Shown here: in pieces, positions 1 through 8,414 of the stretch | Numbering within the stretch: position 1 is the first letter of the stretch | How the letters are laid out: every line of letters begins with the position of its first letter | DNA from: Natronosalvus caseinilyticus | GTDB lineage: Archaea > Halobacteriota > Halobacteria > Halobacteriales > Natrialbaceae | Reading direction: 5' to 3' | NCBI RefSeq assembly: GCF_017357105.1 | Contig: NZ_CP071596.1 | Location: 682,001 to 746,000, forward strand | DNA length: 64,000 bases | Notes under the pieces: model-generated | The model's database searches: none | The model's input: the letters and a program-made list of their open reading frames with translations, nothing else | Told to the model about the DNA's origin: nothing | Translations under genes and position numbers: made by a program

Positions 1-384
1 ACCGCCGGGCAGTGGGCGACGATGACGAAACTCGCCCGCAATGCCCTCATCGGCGTCGTCGCGGTCGGCTACGCGAGCTACTACGCTCGTCGAGACGCCG
101 GCGAATCGACGTCCCTGCGGCTGCTGTGGTCGAACGTCCCGAAGTTCGTGCTGGGCTTTCTCGCGCTGGTCGCGCTCTCGAGCGCGGGCGTCTTCTCGCC
201 GGCCCAGCAGGAATCGCTCGCGAACGCGGTCGACTGGCTGTTCTTGCTCGCGTTCGTCGGCCTCGGGACGGAGATCCGGGTGGCGGACCTCAGGCGAGCT
301 GGCATCGCTCCCGCACTCGTCGTAATCGCCGCAGTGGTGGTCGCGAGCGTGGTGTCGCTCGCGGTCGCCCTTGCGGTGCTGTGA
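1..384 (+). CDS. YeiH/UPF0324-family putative sulfate exporter, C-terminal part
   Basis: The reading frame is open from base 1 and ends at TGA 382-384, so the start lies outside the window and about 127 residues are visible. At least three hydrophobic segments can be seen: around the WATMTKLARN turn, VLGFLALVALSSAGV, and the C-terminal stretch from ALVVIAAVVV to the end. The segment ending in ...LLAFVGLGTEI is typical of the last helices of the YeiH/UPF0324 membrane proteins, annotated as putative sulfate exporters. The ATG at 22 is internal to the family-like sequence and is not the true start. The transport role is by family only. No partner gene is visible, and the next gene is convergent. 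Confidence 0.75.
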   Translation, partial: TAGQWATMTKLARNALIGVVAVGYASYYARRDAGESTSLRLLWSNVPKFVLGFLALVALSSAGVFSPAQQESLANAVDWLFLLAFVGLGTEIRVADLRRAGIAPALVVIAAVVVASVVSLAVALAVL

Positions 385-406
385 CGCGTGACGGCGAGCA
401 CTCGAG

Positions 407-790
407 CTAGAGGTTCAGGACCACGAGGACGAGCTGGCACGCGACGATCACGCCGAGGGTCGCCAGCGCGCAGGCGTCGTAGACGAGCCGGAACTCGTCG
501 AACTCGTCGATCGCTCCCCGGTGCACCAGCCAGGATCGGAGCCACCGAGCGCCGGCGTACAGCCCGATCAGCCCCACGGGAAATGCGACCAGGACTGCCA
601 GCGTCGGCGCGTGTTCGGGTCCGTAGTAGGTGCCGATCGTCCACCGAATTCGGACGGTGCCCGCGAGGCGTCCGTACGAGACGGCGCTCAACGCGACGCT
701 CGCGAGGACGATCACGAGACCACCGAGCGAGAGCGGTCGCGAGCGTTCGAGGTTCGAGCCATCCGGTCGGCCAGGGGTAGTCGTGACCAT
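407..790 (-). CDS. Small three-TM membrane protein (DUF1648-like)
   Basis: This is a 127-residue protein with three predicted membrane helices (about residues 21-42, 62-88 and 105-127) and a short charged N-terminus rich in Thr, Arg and Pro. The loop after helix 1, with the pattern RIRWTIGTYYGPEH, resembles the 'H-W-x-x-x-G' loop of DUF1648 membrane proteins, but the match is by eye and weak. It is convergent with the upstream transporter fragment and divergent from the wHTH gene that starts near 896, so it is probably its own transcription unit. No function can be assigned. Confidence 0.6.
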   Translation of the reverse strand: MVTTTPGRPDGSNLERSRPLSLGGLVIVLASVALSAVSYGRLAGTVRIRWTIGTYYGPEHAPTLAVLVAFPVGLIGLYAGARWLRSWLVHRGAIDEFDEFRLVYDACALATLGVIVACQLVLVVLNL

Positions 791-895
791 GGCGCCTCTC
801 GAGACGGCCGGGACCAGTAAAACGACTCGAGCACGGCTTCAAACCCTGCAGTCGTGGGAAATGCTATACGGGTGTGGGGTCGAAATGAGACCATC

Positions 896-1258
896 GTGAG
901 TGAGGATGCGGACGTCGCGGCTGACGCCGACATCGAGCGGCTGGCGACCGTGCTCGAAGACCCGACAGCACGGACCATCCTCACCGAGACGAGCCAGGAA
1001 CCACTGTCGGCGAGAACCCTGAGCGAACGGTGTGGAGTCTCTGAACCCACGATCTACCGTCGCCTCGAGGACCTTCGCGAGTGCGACCTGCTCGTCGAGC
1101 GGACGAAACCGGACCCCGAACGCGGCCACCACCGAACCATGTACGCGACGAACTTCGAACGACTCACGGTCGAACTGTGCGACGGACACCTCGAGTTACG
1201 GGTCGACCGCCGCGAGGACCCCGCGGACCGATTCACGCGGCTGATCGAGGGGATGTGA
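896..1258 (+). CDS. Winged-HTH transcriptional regulator (ArsR/MarR-like)
   Basis: The protein is about 120 residues. It has a helix-turn-helix core at roughly residues 35-85 (DPTARTILTE, then LSERCGVSEPTIYRRLEDLRE), followed by a basic wing containing RGHHRTMY. I chose the GTG at 896 because a TATA-like CTATAC at 864-869 lies about 27 bp upstream, as in a leaderless haloarchaeal transcript. An ATG at 854 in the same frame overlaps that box and is unlikely. One base separates its stop from the next gene, a membrane protein, so the two form a bicistronic unit. Such regulator/DUF7521 membrane-protein pairs recur in haloarchaea. The ligand and targets are unknown. Confidence 0.8.
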   Translation: MSEDADVAADADIERLATVLEDPTARTILTETSQEPLSARTLSERCGVSEPTIYRRLEDLRECDLLVERTKPDPERGHHRTMYATNFERLTVELCDGHLELRVDRREDPADRFTRLIEGM

Positions 1259-1259
1259 G

Positions 1260-1583
1260 ATGGCGTTCCAGCCACTCCAGCTGTGGGATCCGGCGATGCC
1301 ACCGGACTGGGTGATCGCGTTCCAGCAGGTGACGCAGGTCGTGAGCGTGCTCATCGGCGTGTTCATCGCCTACCAGGCCTACCGTGGCTACCGACGCAAC
1401 GACAGTCGACCGATGCTGTTTCTCGCGCTCGGATTCGTCCTCGTGCTCGCCGTGCCGTTCTGTCTCTTCGTCCTGTACGCCGCGATTCCGGGAATCCCCC
1501 AATCCGCCGTCGTCGTCGCCTCACAGTCGAGCCAGGTAGCGGGCCTGCTGGCGATCCTCTACGCGCTGTGGATGCCGACCTGA
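1260..1583 (+). CDS. DUF7521-like small membrane protein
   Basis: This 107-residue protein has three hydrophobic segments (about residues 17-42, 51-73 and 84-107) and almost no soluble domain. It starts one base after the stop of the wHTH regulator and is almost certainly co-transcribed with it. The pattern of a loop with YRGYRRN between helices 1 and 2 is what I associate with the haloarchaeal DUF7521 family, which often sits beside HTH regulators. The family name is from memory, and the biochemical role is unknown. A plausible but unproven idea is that the membrane protein modulates the regulator. Confidence 0.65.
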   Translation: MAFQPLQLWDPAMPPDWVIAFQQVTQVVSVLIGVFIAYQAYRGYRRNDSRPMLFLALGFVLVLAVPFCLFVLYAAIPGIPQSAVVVASQSSQVAGLLAILYALWMPT

Positions 1584-1614
1584 GAGTGAGGATGAAGGTG
1601 AACTCGAGGCCGCC

Positions 1615-3846
1615 CTACCGAGAGCGCCGTCCGAGAACGAGCGCCAGAGCGACGGCGACGATCGCCGCACTAACGCCGAATCCTGGAACTGACTCTGCCC
1701 CCTCCGAAACCCGCGACTCGATCCCGGACTCGACGGTTACCGTCACCCGCTGGTCGCCGGCCCCGATCTCGTGGCGCCCGCGGTCCTCGAACGACAGCGT
1801 CGTCTCGACGGTCGTCGACTCGCCCGGACCGAGGGTGACGGTCTCCTCGGCGACGACGCCGTCGACGGTGCGGATTTCGACGGTCGTTCGCCCGACTCGA
1901 GACTGCTCGTTCTCGACCGTCGCCGTCACCGTAATCGACTCCCCGCGTTCGACCCGGTCGGGGTTGGCCTCGAGGGCCGTCACCGTGAGTTCGGCGGGGT
2001 CGACGACGTCCACGACGAACGGCTCGTCGCCGACGTGGAGCGCGTATCGACCGGCCGTTTCGGGCGTCCACGACAGCCGTTCGACGGTCGCCTCGCCGGG
2101 CTCGAGGCGGCCGGTCGCTTCGGACGCAATGGCGTCGTCGACCAGGACGGTTGCCCGGTAGGGCCCCTCTCGATCACCGCGGTTGTCGACCGCGACCGGG
2201 AACGTGACCGTCTCGCCCACGACGAGCGTCCGGGGAACGCCGTCGGTAGTCGTTTCGCGGAGGCCCTCGAGTTCGACCCCCTCGCCGTCTGCGAGTCCGT
2301 ACGCCATCACCGGCGTCGGCTGGTCGAACGCGTCGGCGTGTTCGAATCGGTTCCAGGTGTCGGGGGCCGACGCCGTTCGCGCGTAGGTCTCGGCGAACTC
2401 GCGAACGTCGCTCCCGCCGCGGTCCTCGAGGTCCGCGAGCCAGTCCTCGAACGTGGCCGTCTCGCCCTGGTTCTGTGCCCGAAAGACGTCCTCCATGGTC
2501 GACTCGCCGTCGCTCTCGAGGCGCAGCTGGCGGTCGATTGCGCCGTAGACGAGCGGACCCTTGACGTAGTCGGTGAGCGGGTCCTGCCAGGTGGTAGGGT
2601 CCGTAAGGACGCCCTCGGCATAGGGCGAGTCCCGGCCCTCGCCGAGCGAGCGTCGGAACGTCAGGTAGTCGAGGTCGCCGCGCTCGTAGGTGAGCAGGCT
2701 GGCGTAGTACTCCGCCTGGGCCTCGACGAGCCAGCCGCTGGCCCGGTCCAGGTTCGAGCGGGCGAACCGCTGGCGGGTGTGGACGTACTCGTGGAGCCAG
2801 ACGCTGCCCGCCACGTCGAGGCGGGCGTCGTCGCGCACCCAGGCGTCCCGCTCGCCGTACTGGATGCCGTTGGCGCCCCACTCCACCGACCCCGTGGGGG
2901 CGGCGACGATCATCACTTCGCTGTGGTGGTTTCCGACGCCGAGTCGTTCGCTGGCGTGAGCGAGCGCCTCAAGCACGTCGCCGGGCGATTCTTCGAGGTC
3001 GGCGGCCTCGGGCACGACCAGGCGGATGGTCTCGCTTCCGGCGGTCGTCTCGTGAACTTCGTGCGGTCCGAAGAACGCGACGTGTTTCCCGGCGACCCCC
3101 TCGCCGTCGACGGCGACCTCGCGGTGGACGTCGACGCTCGAGCGCTCGCGCCAGCGCAACTGGAGCTGGGGCGTCGCGACGATGCCCCACTCGCCGGTTT
3201 CGACGAACGTGTAGCCGCTTCCATCGTGGCCGTGGCGGCCGACATCCGTCCGGTTCGCCGGGAGCCTGAGCGTGAGTTGGGGTGAACGCCCCTCGTGGTC
3301 GCTCTCGGCCCACCGGTAGGCGCCGTCGTCGGTCTCCTCGAACTCGCTCGTCTCGAGGACGGTCGCCTCGGACCCGGGCGTCACCGTGAGCCGGGTCACT
3401 GGTTCCGGTACGTCGTAGGTGACGACCGCCTCGAACTCGCCAGGGCGGTCAGGTCGCTGGTGGAGGACGACGGATTCGCGAATCAGGTCGGGTTCGGCAT
3501 CCGAGGCCGGGATGGCGTTCGCGGCCGCGTTCAAGTCGACGTCAGTCGCACCCGCTGCAGTCAACCCGTCGACGTCAGTCGCGCCTGCTGCGAGCGAACC
3601 CGACGGAACTGCATCCGGCCCGTTGTCTGACGCCTCGAGCCCCGAACCGTCCACGTTCGCGACATGACTCTCGAGCGATGGAGACGGCGAAGCGGACGCC
3701 GGGCTGGCGGCGAACGCCCCCGCGCCAGCGCTCGCGGGTACGCTTCCGAGGACGACCACGATCAGGAGGGCAGCGACGAACCGGCGTGTCACACGTCTCC
3801 TTCTCTCCCGCGCGAGCAAGACTGTTCTGGCTTCCTGACGGTCCAT
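1615..3846 (-). CDS. Exported HExxH metalloprotease with PGF-CTERM anchor
   Basis: The protein is 743 residues from the ATG at 3846. A later GTG at 3792 would give the same signal peptide with a shorter basic tail. The N-terminus is Arg-rich, followed by a hydrophobic export signal (about residues 23-45) and a Ser/Ala/Asp-rich linker. The gluzincin-type zinc motif HEYVH is at residues 352-356, with a downstream WLVEAQAEYY segment supplying the third ligand Glu. Two beta-sandwich, CARDB-like repeats follow. The C-terminus has the tripartite PGF, hydrophobic helix and RRSR arrangement of PGF-CTERM proteins, which archaeosortase ArtA processes and lipid-anchors. It is therefore probably a cell-surface peptidase. 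The frame stays open far upstream to 4548, but that part is Arg/Pro-rich shadow sequence and overlaps the GNAT gene. Confidence 0.8.
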   Translation of the reverse strand: MDRQEARTVLLARERRRRVTRRFVAALLIVVVLGSVPASAGAGAFAASPASASPSPSLESHVANVDGSGLEASDNGPDAVPSGSLAAGATDVDGLTAAGATDVDLNAAANAIPASDAEPDLIRESVVLHQRPDRPGEFEAVVTYDVPEPVTRLTVTPGSEATVLETSEFEETDDGAYRWAESDHEGRSPQLTLRLPANRTDVGRHGHDGSGYTFVETGEWGIVATPQLQLRWRERSSVDVHREVAVDGEGVAGKHVAFFGPHEVHETTAGSETIRLVVPEAADLEESPGDVLEALAHASERLGVGNHHSEVMIVAAPTGSVEWGANGIQYGERDAWVRDDARLDVAGSVWLHEYVHTRQRFARSNLDRASGWLVEAQAEYYASLLTYERGDLDYLTFRRSLGEGRDSPYAEGVLTDPTTWQDPLTDYVKGPLVYGAIDRQLRLESDGESTMEDVFRAQNQGETATFEDWLADLEDRGGSDVREFAETYARTASAPDTWNRFEHADAFDQPTPVMAYGLADGEGVELEGLRETTTDGVPRTLVVGETVTFPVAVDNRGDREGPYRATVLVDDAIASEATGRLEPGEATVERLSWTPETAGRYALHVGDEPFVVDVVDPAELTVTALEANPDRVERGESITVTATVENEQSRVGRTTVEIRTVDGVVAEETVTLGPGESTTVETTLSFEDRGRHEIGAGDQRVTVTVESGIESRVSEGAESVPGFGVSAAIVAVALALVLGRRSR

Positions 3847-3974
3847 CGATGAAAGCTGACGTCCTGGCAGTCCGTCGACGAAAGCCGGACCGTTTTCGTT
3901 CCCGAGAACATAACTGGCACCGTGTACGAGCGACCAGCCACCGTCCGAACGGGTAGCGAGTCGGAGGGGCCTCC

Positions 3975-4418
3975 GTGACCGATCGCCGCGTCCGACGGGC
4001 GACGCCGGACGACGCCCTGGCCGTCCGTCGACTCGTCGACGGCGCATTGCTCGAGGTCGGCGACGTCGAGTCCCGGATCGACGACGGTTCGGTGCTGGTC
4101 GCGACGGAACCGCGGCCTCGACCTGGTGCCACCGGCGAGACGCGACGAATCCTCGGCGCAGTCGTCCTCGAGGCGCCGGTTCGAGGCGAAACGAAGGGGG
4201 CACACGTCGCGGCAATCGCCGTCCATCGCCGCCACCGCGGCCGCGGCATCGGAACTGACCTGCTCGAGGCGGCGCTCGAGCGGGCGGGGGCGCTGACGGC
4301 GAACTTCGACGCGGACGTACGGCCGTTTTACGAGTCGCTCGGCTTCGACGTCGAGTCGATCGCGGAGGGGCGGTATCGTGGAGTGAAACGAGGCGCGGGG
4401 GCACGGACTGACGGCTGA
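3975..4418 (+). CDS. GNAT-family N-acetyltransferase
   Basis: This 147-residue protein starts at GTG 3975. It carries the GNAT acetyl-CoA binding motif RRHRGRGIGTDLLEAAL at about residues 85-101, a preceding beta strand AHVAAIAVH, and the C-terminal FYESLGF signature. It is divergent from the metalloprotease gene, with about 130 bp between the two starts. The substrate cannot be deduced. No protein-specific features suggest an alanine or aminoglycoside acetyltransferase, so a generic small-molecule or protein N-acetyltransferase is the safest call. Confidence 0.8.
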   Translation: MTDRRVRRATPDDALAVRRLVDGALLEVGDVESRIDDGSVLVATEPRPRPGATGETRRILGAVVLEAPVRGETKGAHVAAIAVHRRHRGRGIGTDLLEAALERAGALTANFDADVRPFYESLGFDVESIAEGRYRGVKRGAGARTDG

Positions 4419-4581
4419 AGGATCCAGGTTCATTGCGACTTCGATGACGATCAATCCGGGCGGAGTGTAGCCGACAACTCCGCCCTCGATCACCGTTATC
4501 GGATACCTTCCGGCGGGAAAGCCGATCCTCGAGTGTGATGGCTGACACGCCCGCCTGTCAGTGATAGCGATCATGCTCACA

Positions 4582-4589
4582 TTTTATAC
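4582..4589 (+). promoter_or_regulatory. TATA box of the gene at 4616
   Basis: TTTTATAC stands out from the GC-rich surroundings and is about 27 bp before the ATG at 4616. It supports a leaderless transcript and decides that start over the GTG-type codon at 4598. Confidence 0.6.
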
Positions 4590-4615
4590 CGGCGAGTGTG
4601 GTAGGTGGCCCCGGC

Positions 4616-4981
4616 ATGAACTCCAGACAACTCCTCACCGGCAATCCGAAGCGGAGCTCGATGCTCTACCTCGGGATCGGTGCCATCTCGCTGCTGAAAG
4701 CGCTGGCGGTCCGCAACGACAAGCGGCGCTTCAAACGCGAACTGCTCGACGCCGCCCTGTTCCTCGGCGTCGGACTCGCACTGCGCAAGTACGGCAGCCT
4801 CAGAGAGCAGAAACAACAGGAACTGCGCGAGTCCGTCCCAGACGTGCTCCTCCAGGCGCTCGAGGGCGACGGGAGCGGCACCGACTTCGCGTCGATGGCC
4901 AAGAAACGACTCGGCGGCGAGTCGGAGCCGGAACCCGAACCCTCGCTGCGGGATCGAGCGACGGGATTCGTTCGCTCGTAG
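4616..4981 (+). CDS. Conserved haloarchaeal membrane-associated protein
   Basis: The protein is 121 residues from the ATG at 4616 (MNSRQLL). It has two short hydrophobic helices (about residues 17-33 and 43-57) separated by a very basic RNDKRRFKRE loop. A charged, coiled-coil-like segment follows (SLREQKQQELRESV), and the tail is Glu/Pro-rich. The TATA box 27 bp upstream supports this start. The layout suggests a small membrane-anchored protein with a cytoplasmic tail. I do not recognise a named family, and the neighbours (a GNAT gene upstream, a convergent PQQ-like gene downstream) give no functional hint. Confidence 0.65.
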   Translation: MNSRQLLTGNPKRSSMLYLGIGAISLLKALAVRNDKRRFKRELLDAALFLGVGLALRKYGSLREQKQQELRESVPDVLLQALEGDGSGTDFASMAKKRLGGESEPEPEPSLRDRATGFVRS

Positions 4982-5041
4982 GTTCGTAGGCCCGTAGAAG
5001 CGTCGAATCGACTCGAACCGTCGCACCTCTCGTCTTCGTTG

Positions 5042-6376
5042 TCAGGCTTCGACGAGCTTGTAGGCACCCCCGTCAGTCTCGCCGTCCTCGGGAGCGGGCG
5101 CCCGCTCGGCGTAGTAGATGGCGCCGTCGGCGACCAGCGGCGTGCTCGTGACGATGCCGTCGTGGTCGACGTGCCAGATTTCCTCGCCGGTCTGTTTCTC
5201 GACGGCGTACAGCGTCCGGTCCTTCGAGCCGAAGACCACCCGGTCGGCACACACCGTCGGGCACCCGGTGAGCGGGTCGTCGGTTCCGAATCGCCAGTAC
5301 TCCTCGCCGGTGGCGGCGTCGAGCGCGTAGAGGTTGCCGTCGTGACTCCCCGCGAAGACGACTCCGAGGCTCGGATCGACCCCTGGGCCCGTCATCGAGA
5401 GCCCGCCTGTCTCGACCGACCAGTCCTCGGTGCCGTCCTCGAGGTCGACCCGGTAGATGCGCTGGTCCCACGAGCCGAAGTAGGCCCCGCCGTCGTAGGT
5501 GGCGACCGGCCCTTTGATCTCGCCGTCGGTGCCGTTGTCGGGGTCGGTCTCGAACGTCCACTCGAGTTCCAGGTCCGGGTACGACCAGCCGTAGAGCACG
5601 CCGTCGTTGGCGCCGACGACCAGTCGCCCCGCGTCGGGATCGATCGCGGGCGTCGAGTGGGGGTGGTCGGTGGGCCGGCGCTCGGCGTCCTCCCACAGCA
5701 CCTCGCCGGTGTCGGGGTCGACGGCGAACATGCTGCCCTCGGGATCGGGGTACTCGACGGCCACGAAGACGCGCTCGCCGTCGAAGATCGGACTCGAGCC
5801 GATCGACCCGCCCAGCTTCTCGGCCCACACCTCGTCGCCGGTTTCGAGGTCGAACGCGTAGAGGACGCCGTCGTAAGCACCGATGAAGACGGTATCTGCG
5901 GTGACGACGGCCGTCCCGTGGATGCCGTTGCCGTCCGTCTCGGTGTCGGCTTCCCACAGCACCTCGCCATCGGCGGTGAGCGCCGTGACGACGCCGGTGT
6001 CGCCTGGCATCACGAGACCGCCGTCTGGCGTCGGCGTCGCGCTCGCTTTCGCCGCGCTGTGATCGCCGGTGTTTACCTCCGGGAGGCGCCAGGCCTGCTC
6101 GACCGCGTCGGGGATCGTTTCCTGGGGACGGTATCCCCAGTTCTCGAGCGAACCCCGAAACTGGGTAACGCCATTGGGGTAGGTCGCCTCGAGTGGATTG
6201 TCGATGGACTCGATCAGGGGGTCGTCTTCGGGGGCGTTGCCGTTGTCGTTGCCGTCACTATTACCGGCGTTCGGCGTCGAGTCGTCGGATTCCGACTGGT
6301 CGAGACAACCCGCGGTCGACGACGCGAGACTCGCGCCGCCGAGTCGGAGGACACGTCGTCGGGAGAGGTCGTACAT
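5042..6376 (-). CDS. PQQ-like beta-propeller repeat lipoprotein
   Basis: This is a 444-residue protein. The N-terminus is a Tat signal (SRRRVLRLGGASLA) ending in a lipobox, STAGC, so it is probably exported folded and lipid-anchored. A Ser/Asp/Asn-rich linker follows, and then blades of the PQQ/BamB-like propeller. Repeats such as GVVTALTADGEVLWEA, GVLYAFDLETGDEVWAE, GNLYALDAATGEEYW and RTLYAVEKQTGEEIWH are spaced about 40-60 residues apart. Haloarchaea carry many such proteins; they are thought to be surface scaffolds or PQQ-independent propellers rather than dehydrogenases. No PQQ-dehydrogenase catalytic residues could be identified. It is convergent with the gene at 4616 and stands alone. 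Confidence 0.9.
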   Translation of the reverse strand: MYDLSRRRVLRLGGASLASSTAGCLDQSESDDSTPNAGNSDGNDNGNAPEDDPLIESIDNPLEATYPNGVTQFRGSLENWGYRPQETIPDAVEQAWRLPEVNTGDHSAAKASATPTPDGGLVMPGDTGVVTALTADGEVLWEADTETDGNGIHGTAVVTADTVFIGAYDGVLYAFDLETGDEVWAEKLGGSIGSSPIFDGERVFVAVEYPDPEGSMFAVDPDTGEVLWEDAERRPTDHPHSTPAIDPDAGRLVVGANDGVLYGWSYPDLELEWTFETDPDNGTDGEIKGPVATYDGGAYFGSWDQRIYRVDLEDGTEDWSVETGGLSMTGPGVDPSLGVVFAGSHDGNLYALDAATGEEYWRFGTDDPLTGCPTVCADRVVFGSKDRTLYAVEKQTGEEIWHVDHDGIVTSTPLVADGAIYYAERAPAPEDGETDGGAYKLVEA

Positions 6377-6892
6377 TACGACAGCAGTCTTACGCGAGTG
6401 GCGTGAAGTACCACGGGCGCGGTGGCCCGTGGCTTCGCCATGGTCTCTGGCACGAGGCCAGCGGAACGACCGGTGGCGAATTTAATTCCGCCCGCGCTCG
6501 TCTCTGGCGAGACTCGCGTAGAACCAGTAACACCCGAACACACTGGGAGTGCCACTGCAACAGAGGTCGTCTGTTGCTGCCGTGGCGGGTGTGTCCGTGG
6601 GCGTCCGCCCCTTCACGAGGGCGCGACACAGGCCCGGCGCACTGCGTCTTACCCCGAAATGGGTGCGCGGGTTTTGCGAGGCCGATAACGTGGGTTCCAA
6701 TCAACAGTACGGCGTTCCGATACTTAAAAACGGGGACGCAGCCGAGCGGACGCGCTTCACCCCCGCCCACGGTGGGGCAGGGAACTCGCGCTGCTTTTCG
6801 TTTAGACTTTCTTCTCGAGCGGGGCTCGAGCGCTCGGGGGAGAGCGACTAGCAACTCCCTCGAGGAGCGGAAAAGCGGCCGCGACCGCGGAG
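6377..6892. other. Unassigned structured non-coding region (possible ncRNA or decayed mobile element)
   Basis: About 515 bp lie between the PQQ-like gene and tryptophanase without a convincing gene. Several inverted repeats can be seen. CCACGGGC at 6411-6418 pairs with GCCCGTGG at 6425-6432 across a 6-nt loop, GTCTC pairs with GAGAC around 6510, and GCAACAGA pairs with TCTGTTGC near 6558-6578. A T-rich TTTTTAAGTATC on the minus strand (about 6720-6731) could be a TATA box. Open frames here are Arg/Cys/Pro-rich and family-less. It may be the tail of a degraded IS200/IS605-type element or a structured RNA. I checked by eye for RNase P and SRP RNA signatures and did not find them. Confidence 0.35.
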
Positions 6893-8239
6893 CTATCTCG
6901 AAACCGGCTCGAGTTCGGCCGTGAAGTGGCGCAGTTCGGGCACCTCGGGTTCGCGCTTGATCTCGAGCCCCGTTGCCTCGTCGGCGCGCTCGAGGACGGC
7001 CGCCGCAGCGTCGGCGACGTGTTCGAAGTGCTCGCGGTGGTAGGTCCGGCGAGGGACCGCCAGCCGGACGAGTTCCGGGCGGTCGGTGCCGGGGAACGCG
7101 AAGCTCCCGAGTTCGACGCCGCGAACGCCTCCCTCGCGGTAGAGTTCACAGACCAGCACCTGTCCAGGGAAGTCGCTCGACTCGAGGTGCGGGAAGACGG
7201 CCTCGGCGTCGAGGTAGACCGCGTGGCCGCCGGTCGGCGTGTAGACGGGGACGTCGCGATCCTCGAGCAGGCTCGCGAGTGTCCGAATGCTCCCGACGCG
7301 GTCGGCCACGTAAGCCTCCTCGACGGCTTCCCGGAGGCCGACCGCCAGGGCCTCCATGTCTCGACCGGCCATGCCGCCGTAGGTCGGGAAGCCCTCGTAG
7401 AGGATCGCCCGCTGTTTGCAGCGGTCGGCCAGCGCCTCGTCCTGCGTGGCGACGAACCCGCCGACGTTCGCGAGGCCGTCTTTCTTGCCGCTCATGACCA
7501 GCGCGTCGGCGTAGCCCAGCTGCTCGCGGGCGACCTCTGCGACCGACGCCTCGGCGAACTCAGCTTCGCGCTCGACGACGAAGTAGGCGTTCTCGGCGAA
7601 GCGACAGGCGTCGACGACGAACGTGGCGTCGATCTCGTCGGCGAACTCGGCGACCCGGCGGGTGTTCTCGACGCTCACCGGCTGACCCGCCGCCGAGTTG
7701 TTCGTGATCGTCTGGATGACCACGGGGACGCGGTCGGCGCCCACCTCCTCGACGACCTCGCGGCCGCGCTCGAGCGAGAAGTCGCCCTTGAAGTCTCCAG
7801 GGGCCCCGGGGTCGGTCGCCACCTCGACCGGGCAGTCGACCGGGTCGGCGCCCTGGTTGGCGACGTGTGCCCGCGTCGTGTCGAAGTGGGTGTTGTTCAG
7901 GGCGACGTCACCCTCCTCGAGCAGGGTTCCATAGAGGACGTTCTCGGCCCCGCGCCCCTGGTGGGCCGGGACGACGTGGGGAAAGCCCATGACCTCCTCG
8001 ACGGCCGCCTCGAGCCGTCGGAAGCTCTTCGAGCCGGCGTAGGACTCGTCGCCCCGGATCAGGGCCGCCCACTGGTCCTCGCTCATCGTTCCCGTGCCGC
8101 TGTCGGTCAGCAGGTCGATGAAGACGTCCTCGGCGTCGAGGTTGAAGACGTTGTAGCCCGCGTCCTCGAGGGCGCGTTCGCGCTCGCCGCGAGAAGGGAG
8201 GTCGATCGGTTCGACCATCGTCGACTTGTAGTGTACCAT
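6893..8239 (-). CDS. tnaA: Tryptophanase (tryptophan indole-lyase)
   Basis: This 448-residue PLP enzyme would cleave L-tryptophan to indole, pyruvate and ammonia. It aligns by eye along its length with E. coli TnaA and with tyrosine phenol-lyase. DVFIDLLTDSGTG is at about 38-50, THQGRGAEN-type AHQGRGAEN at 92-100, and the PLP Schiff-base lysine is in SGKKD at residue 253. Two positions favour tryptophanase over tyrosine phenol-lyase. Asp120 in FDTT matches the TnaA Asp137 position, where phenol-lyases have Thr. The phenol-binding Arg of phenol-lyase is Leu in GGVRGVELG. The end RHFTAEL also matches TnaA. I chose ATG 8239; ATG 8218 is an alternative. No permease or leader peptide gene is adjacent. 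Confidence 0.9.
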   Translation of the reverse strand: MVHYKSTMVEPIDLPSRGERERALEDAGYNVFNLDAEDVFIDLLTDSGTGTMSEDQWAALIRGDESYAGSKSFRRLEAAVEEVMGFPHVVPAHQGRGAENVLYGTLLEEGDVALNNTHFDTTRAHVANQGADPVDCPVEVATDPGAPGDFKGDFSLERGREVVEEVGADRVPVVIQTITNNSAAGQPVSVENTRRVAEFADEIDATFVVDACRFAENAYFVVEREAEFAEASVAEVAREQLGYADALVMSGKKDGLANVGGFVATQDEALADRCKQRAILYEGFPTYGGMAGRDMEALAVGLREAVEEAYVADRVGSIRTLASLLEDRDVPVYTPTGGHAVYLDAEAVFPHLESSDFPGQVLVCELYREGGVRGVELGSFAFPGTDRPELVRLAVPRRTYHREHFEHVADAAAAVLERADEATGLEIKREPEVPELRHFTAELEPVSR

Positions 8240-8414
8240 ATCCCGTTCTCGGGCGCGGCGGTAGTTCAATGCATCTGCGGGTTTCTGGGGGTTATCCGCC
8301 CCGACCGTACACCGGGCGACGAATTGGGGCTTCGAAGCACGTCCCGTCGTCGCGGGAGGTAGCGTGGTCGGCACGCTCGAGACGTCGACCAGTCGAGCCA
8401 AAGTAGGCCCGCGC

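Noticed and set aside
1615..4548. 977-codon version of the metalloprotease
   Set aside because: The extra N-terminal part precedes the signal peptide and overlaps the divergent GNAT gene; an export signal must be N-terminal.
6893..8239. Tyrosine phenol-lyase as the identity of the PLP lyase
   Set aside because: The family-distinguishing Asp (FDTT) and the Leu in place of the phenol-binding Arg favour tryptophanase.
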